DNA of 64,000 bases from Allomesorhizobium camelthorni. GTDB taxonomy: Bacteria > Pseudomonadota > Alphaproteobacteria > Rhizobiales > Rhizobiaceae. A program made the translations under genes and the position numbers. The notes under the pieces are model-generated. The model had not been told where the DNA came from. It made no database searches and was given only the letters and a program-made list of their open reading frames with translations. Shown here piece by piece: positions 59,854 to 64,000 of this stretch. The DNA lies in contig NZ_JAAKZF010000019.1 in assembly GCF_011045125.1 (NCBI RefSeq), positions 18,828-82,827 on the forward strand, in the 5' to 3' direction. Each line of letters begins with the position of its first letter. Position 1 is the stretch's first letter.

Positions 59854-60948
59854 GTGTTATCCGATTCCGGTGCGCCGTCCATGGCGGATGTGGCCAAGGC
59901 GGCGGGCGTTTCGCTCGCCACGGTCGACCGGGTGCTCAACCGGCGCAAGGGGGTGAAGACGCGCACGGTGGAGCGGGTGCTGAAGGCGGCGCTGGATCTG
60001 GGCTATATGAGCGAGGGCGAGTACGAGCGGCTGTCAAAGCCTCGGCCGCCGAACATTACCGTCCTGCTGCCCATGGGGACGAATCCGTACCTCAGACTGC
60101 TCGGCGAGAAGGTGCGGGCCGTGGCCGACACGCGCTCGCGCGATGCCGCGCCCTTGCGCTGCTTCTTCATCGAGAGCTTCGACGCTGCGGCGCTGGCCGC
60201 GGCGATCCGTCACCATGCCCGGTGGGCGGACGGCATAGCGTTCATGGCGATCGACCATCCACTGGTGCGCGAGGCGGCGGAGGAGGTCAGCGCTGGCGGC
60301 ACGCGCCTCGTCACGATCGTGTCCGACCTGCCGCATCCGAGCCGGGAAGCCTATATCGGCCTCGACAACCAGGCGGCGGGGCGCACTGCAGCCCACCTGC
60401 TCGGCCGGTTCTGCCGCCCGAACCAGGGCAGCGTCGCCTTGGTGGCGGGCAGCCGCAACTACAGAGCCCACGCCGAACGCGAAATGGGCTTTCTCGGCCT
60501 GATCGAGGAGGCCCACCCAGATCTCAAGGTGATCGGGATGCGCGAGGGGCACGACGACCGCAACGAGAACTACCGCCATACGCTTTCGCTGATTGCGCAG
60601 AACGCGGATCTGGTCGGCATCTACAATGTCGGCGGCTCCTCGGACGGGATCGCACGCGCCCTGCGCGAGAGGAACAAAGCGGGCCAGATCGTCTTTATCG
60701 GCCACGGGCTGACGCACGACACCCGGCGCCTGCTGATCGAGGGCACAATGGATGCGGTGATCAATTCGGACCCGGACATGATCATCAGCGAGGCGCTGGC
60801 GCAATTTTCCCTCACACCAGAGGAACTGTCGGGACAGCGCGCCGGACATCGGCCGTTCAAAATGGACCTCATCCTGCGCGAGAACCTTCCGCCAACGCAA
60901 ATAGCTCCGACCATCCACGCACGACGAAATCAAGATCAAAGTCTCTGA
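59854..60948 (+). CDS. LacI-family transcriptional regulator
   Basis: 364 residues from GTG 59854, which has GAGG 9 bases upstream; ATG 59881 (MADVAKAAG) is an alternative and would remove nine residues. The LacI helix-turn-helix is MADVAKAAGVSLATVDRVLN, with hinge KTRTVERVLKAALDLGYM. The sensor is a periplasmic-binding-protein fold (ITVLLPMGTNPYLRLLGEKV, GLDNQAAGRTAAHLLGRF). This branch, with ATVDRVLN and an AsnPro-type domain, resembles regulators of sugar-acid and inositol-type catabolism. It is divergent from the TRAP operon and converges with tctA, and it probably controls both transporters. Confidence 0.9.
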   Translation: MLSDSGAPSMADVAKAAGVSLATVDRVLNRRKGVKTRTVERVLKAALDLGYMSEGEYERLSKPRPPNITVLLPMGTNPYLRLLGEKVRAVADTRSRDAAPLRCFFIESFDAAALAAAIRHHARWADGIAFMAIDHPLVREAAEEVSAGGTRLVTIVSDLPHPSREAYIGLDNQAAGRTAAHLLGRFCRPNQGSVALVAGSRNYRAHAEREMGFLGLIEEAHPDLKVIGMREGHDDRNENYRHTLSLIAQNADLVGIYNVGGSSDGIARALRERNKAGQIVFIGHGLTHDTRRLLIEGTMDAVINSDPDMIISEALAQFSLTPEELSGQRAGHRPFKMDLILRENLPPTQIAPTIHARRNQDQSL

Positions 60949-60993
60949 AGTGGAGCAGGTACGACTTGCACCCCGACCAGGACGAATAATCTA

Positions 60994-62481
60994 TCAGGTG
61001 GCCACGACGCGCCGTTGCCGCACCAGCGAAATGACTCCGTAGGCCAGCAACGCAACCGCCGCGAAAAGCAGACCCGCGGAGATGGGGCGGCTGACGAAAT
61101 CGGTCAGATCGCCGTTGGAATACATTATGGCGCGGCGCATATTGGTCTCGAAGATCGGCCCGAGGACGAAGCCCAGCACCATCGGGCCCAGTGGAAAGCC
61201 GTAGCGCTCCGTCCCGTATCCCAGCACCCCGAAGCCGAGCATGAGCCAGACCTCGAACAGGCGGTTGCCCGACGCGTAGGTTCCGACGATCATCAGCACG
61301 ACCAACACCGGCAGAAGGAAGCGGCGCGGCACGAGCAGCACGCGAGGAAAGAGCTTGATCGTGGCGAGCTGGATCACCAGCAGCAGGATAGTGGCGAGGA
61401 AGAAGGCGGCATAGATCATGCCGATAAGGTCCGGCTCGTTGCGAAACAGGAGCGGCCCCGGCTGCAGGCCATGGATGGTGAAGCCGCCGATGAGGATAGC
61501 CGTCACGCCATCGCCCGGGATGCCGAGCGTGATCAGAGGCAGGAGCGCTCCGCCGACACTGGCGTTGTTGGCGGTCTCGGATGCGTAGATGCCCTCCACC
61601 GCGCCCTTGCCGAAGCGTTCCGGCGTCTTGGAGGCCTGGCGGGCGGCGCCATAGGCGACGAGATTGGAGGCCGATCCGCCGATGCCGGGCAGGATGCCTA
61701 TGGCGATGCCGATCAGGCCCGAACGCAGCATGTTCCAACCATTGCCGACGAATTCGGCCAGACGCACGCCGCTGCCGCGAATGTCGAAATTCGGCTTGAT
61801 GCGCAGCGACGGCTCGACCGTCTGGCGGATCATCTCCGAAATGGCAAAGAGCCCGACCATGAAAGGCACGATGCCGATGCCGCCCATGAGATCGATGGAG
61901 CCGAAGGTGAAGCGCTGCGCACCTCCGATCGGCGCGAAGCCCACGGTGGCGATGGCGAGACCCAGTATCGCGGAGAGCAGCCCCTTGACCACGTTGGCGT
62001 GAGCCAGAACCACGACGAGCATCAAGGCGGCGATGGTAAGCGCGGTGAATTCATGGGCGCCGAAGCGGATGGCCAGGCGCGTCAGCGCCGGCGCGAAGGC
62101 GACCAGCACGACAAGGCTCATCAGTCCGCCGACGGCGCTGGCGATCATTCCTGTGGCCAGCGCCTTGGTGGCCTCACCGCTGCGGGCGAGCGGATAGGCG
62201 TCGAAGGTGGTTGCGATCGAAGACGGCGTGCCGGGGATGCGCAGCAGCGTCGCCGACACGAGGCCGCCGGTGATGCCGCCGATATAGGTCGCGACCAGCA
62301 TGGCGATGGCCATGTCTGGCTGCATGGCGAAGGTGACGGGCAGCAGCAACGCCACCGCCATCGTGGCGCTGAGCCCCGGCAACGCACCGAAGAAGAGGCC
62401 CACCAGAAGCCCGCCAAGCATTATCGCCAGCGTGTCGAGCGAGAGGAGCTGGCCCAAATTGACGAAGAAGAGCTCGAGCAT
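60994..62481 (-). CDS. tctA: Tripartite tricarboxylate transporter permease TctA
   Basis: 495 residues with about 12 membrane helices. Family signature segments: GALPGLSATMAVALLLPVTF (the conserved GxLPGLxxx motif), IGGITGGLVSATLLRIPGTP, GIAIGILPGIGGSASNLVAY (the internal repeat of the motif) and SETANNASVGGALLPLITLG. It moves organic or sugar acids with a proton or sodium gradient. Three bases separate it from tctB. The substrate is not readable; the locus suggests a sugar acid. Confidence 0.94.
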   Translation of the reverse strand: MLELFFVNLGQLLSLDTLAIMLGGLLVGLFFGALPGLSATMAVALLLPVTFAMQPDMAIAMLVATYIGGITGGLVSATLLRIPGTPSSIATTFDAYPLARSGEATKALATGMIASAVGGLMSLVVLVAFAPALTRLAIRFGAHEFTALTIAALMLVVVLAHANVVKGLLSAILGLAIATVGFAPIGGAQRFTFGSIDLMGGIGIVPFMVGLFAISEMIRQTVEPSLRIKPNFDIRGSGVRLAEFVGNGWNMLRSGLIGIAIGILPGIGGSASNLVAYGAARQASKTPERFGKGAVEGIYASETANNASVGGALLPLITLGIPGDGVTAILIGGFTIHGLQPGPLLFRNEPDLIGMIYAAFFLATILLLVIQLATIKLFPRVLLVPRRFLLPVLVVLMIVGTYASGNRLFEVWLMLGFGVLGYGTERYGFPLGPMVLGFVLGPIFETNMRRAIMYSNGDLTDFVSRPISAGLLFAAVALLAYGVISLVRQRRVVAT

Positions 62482-62484
62482 GAA

Positions 62485-62976
62485 CTAACCCAGAAAAACG
62501 CCAGGGAGGGGAACGCCGACCAGGACGCGCAAGCCCGTGCCGATCACGAAAGTGACGACTGCCGCGGCGATGATGGCGACGATCGCACTCCGGGCCGTGC
62601 GAGGGCCGAACAGGAAGATGGCGATGGACAGGAAGACAAAGGTGGAGAGGCTGAAGCCCGCCTTCTCGAAGAGCGCCACATAGGCGCAGAGATTGACAAG
62701 GTGGATGATGCTGAAAAGCGCCGGTTCGGCAGGGACTAGCGTTGCGGTGTCGGCGTTCTCGCCGGCTCCCGCCTTCACCGCTGGCGTTGGCGGGGCGACA
62801 CGCCGGATCGCCAGGACGCCACCCAGCAACACGAAGAGGATGCCGAGCGCGGCAGGCAGCACGGCAGGACCGGGATCGCCCTGCCCCAGACTTGGGGCGG
62901 CAAGCCGATACATCAGCCATATCATGGCGAGCCCGAGCAGAACGAAGCCCGCGCCCAGTATCCTGTCTGCCTTCAT
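62485..62976 (-). CDS. tctB: Tripartite tricarboxylate transporter small subunit TctB
   Basis: 163 residues, four predicted helices (ILGAGFVLLGLAMIWLMYRL, AALGILFVLLGGVLAIRRV, then two after a linker that holds AGENADTATLVP). TctB proteins are poorly conserved and identified mainly by topology and context, both of which fit here. ATG 62976 is preferred over a GTG one codon upstream. Lies between the tctC remnant and tctA. Confidence 0.9.
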   Translation of the reverse strand: MKADRILGAGFVLLGLAMIWLMYRLAAPSLGQGDPGPAVLPAALGILFVLLGGVLAIRRVAPPTPAVKAGAGENADTATLVPAEPALFSIIHLVNLCAYVALFEKAGFSLSTFVFLSIAIFLFGPRTARSAIVAIIAAAVVTFVIGTGLRVLVGVPLPGVFLG

Positions 62977-63037
62977 CACAGGTTCCTCCCCGTGTGGACG
63001 GGGCGCCCCACAGGCCGCCCCGAGAATTGCGCGGCTT

Positions 63038-63981
63038 CTATTCGCCGCCCATCAGCGATTTGACGAATTCGAGCTCCTTTGCCAGGAACCCGGCGGTTTC
63101 GGCCGGACCGCGCACCGCTGGAACCTGCGCGCCCTTTTCCAGCGCAGCCGAGAATTCCGGGTCCGCCTTCATGGCCGCCAGCACCTTCTCGAAAGCCGAA
63201 ACCACCGCCTCGTCCATGGCGGGCGGGCCATAGACGGTGAAGACGAGCGGAAATGAGATGTCGACGCCCTGCGACTTGGCCGTTGGAAAATCGGGGGCGA
63301 AAGGATCGGTGCGCTCGTTGATCACCGCCAGCACCTTGATCTGCCCATCCTCGACATATTGCTTGGCGTTCGCCACGCTCATGGAGATGACGTCCACCTG
63401 CTTGCCCAGAAGCGCGATATGCGATCGGATTCGCCGCCAGCGTCGACCACGCGCATGGCGCCATCGGAAAGCGCGTTGATGGCGTCGCCCTTGACCTGCG
63501 TGGTGCCGCCGAATTGCGAACCGATCGTCACACTGTCCGGGTTCTTGCGCGCATGGTCTGCGAGTTCGGGCAGCGTCGAATAAGGTGCGTCGGCGCGCAC
63601 GGCGTAGACGTCGTTATATTCGGCGACAGTGGCAAGCGGTGTGAGGTCCGTATAGGCGAAGGGCGACTGGCCCGAGAGGTTGGTGGTGTGGACCGCCGCA
63701 TGCCAGATGTAGAGCACACTCCCGTCGGCGGGCGATGTGGCCACTGTCTGCGCCGCCACGACACCTCCGCCCGCGGGCTGGTTGACGATGGCGACGCTGG
63801 AGCCGGAATGCTTCTGGAAGTAGTCTCCGAAGATGCGCGCGTCGACATCGGTCGAGCCGCCCGGTGCGGCGGGCACCATGATCCGTACGGAATCTGCGGG
63901 ATAGTCGACCTGCGCGAAGGCCATGCCGGTCGATAAAAGGCCGGCAATGGCAAAAGCAGCCGCGGTAAGCATATGTTTCAT
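63038..63981 (-). pseudogene. tctC: Tripartite tricarboxylate transporter binding protein TctC, frameshifted
   Basis: Two overlapping frames together give one complete TctC-type binding protein. The 5' part (63981 to about 63415) has a Sec signal peptide (AAAFAIAGLLSTGMAFAQ), IMVPAAPGGSTDVDARIFG and GSQFGGTTQVKGDAINALSD, then reads GGESDRI and goes off into an unrelated tail ending at 63379. The 3' part resumes in another frame with LLGKQVDVISMSVANAKQYV and continues to a normal end (SLMGGE). Restoring one base near 63410-63418 would join the two as DRI-S-A-LLGKQVDV. It is either a recent inactivating deletion or a sequencing error. Confidence 0.85.
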
Positions 63982-64000
63982 GATCTAGCATTACAGTTGC

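Noticed and set aside
61015..62739. A 574-codon open frame on the plus strand over tctA and tctB
   Set aside because: It is antisense to strongly conserved membrane proteins and is rich in Asp, Arg, Gly and His as expected of a reversed hydrophobic gene.

Overview
The window looks like chromosomal DNA of a high-GC alphaproteobacterium of the order Hyphomicrobiales, closest in style to Mesorhizobium and other Phyllobacteriaceae. Pointers are the FdsGBA-type formate dehydrogenase locus, a DUF982 protein, many ABC/TRAP/TTT solute transporters, ATGA-type gene overlaps and several families of GC-rich palindromic intergenic repeats. This assignment is an inference from gene content. I saw no tRNA, rRNA, CRISPR array, prophage or transposase gene.

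Left part (1-28.2 kb): ordinary metabolism. It starts inside an NAD-dependent formate dehydrogenase operon (fdsB 3' end, fdsA, fdhD, fdsD). Next comes a minus-strand polyamine block running lysR > binding protein > ATPase > DUF559 gene > permease > permease > gamma-aminobutyraldehyde dehydrogenase > ketose 3-epimerase. An Rrf2 regulator and a thioredoxin-reductase-like flavoprotein form a small redox operon. A DeoR regulator is divergent from a choline-kinase-like phosphotransferase that is coupled to a dimethylglycine-dehydrogenase-like enzyme. A nucleoside-type ABC importer (BMP binding protein, double ATPase, two permeases) is coupled to a cytosine-deaminase-like amidohydrolase. Most cistron junctions in the two ABC operons hold a palindromic repeat; these repeats stop at about 27.2 kb.

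Middle part (28.5-52.5 kb): two small basic proteins and a DUF982 protein, then a repeat-free cell-surface polysaccharide region. It holds four glycosyltransferases, three methyltransferase-like proteins, a deacetylase-like protein, a 904-residue ABC-exporter-like protein whose nucleotide-binding motifs are all lost, a stand-alone cyclic-nucleotide-binding protein, a metallo-beta-lactamase-fold hydrolase, two nucleotidyl-cyclase-fold proteins, a secreted polysaccharide lyase, a complete family-5 oligomer importer and UDP-glucose dehydrogenase. Together these read as synthesis, cyclic-nucleotide-linked control, cleavage and re-import of an acidic polysaccharide. This is the best candidate for an undescribed system in the window.

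Right part (52.7-64 kb): a sugar-acid catabolic locus under a LacI-type regulator. It has a RuBisCO-like protein, a DUF1537 four-carbon acid sugar kinase, a VOC-family protein and a DHDPS-family aldolase/dehydratase, with both a TRAP and a TTT transporter. The TTT binding-protein gene carries an apparent one-base frameshift.
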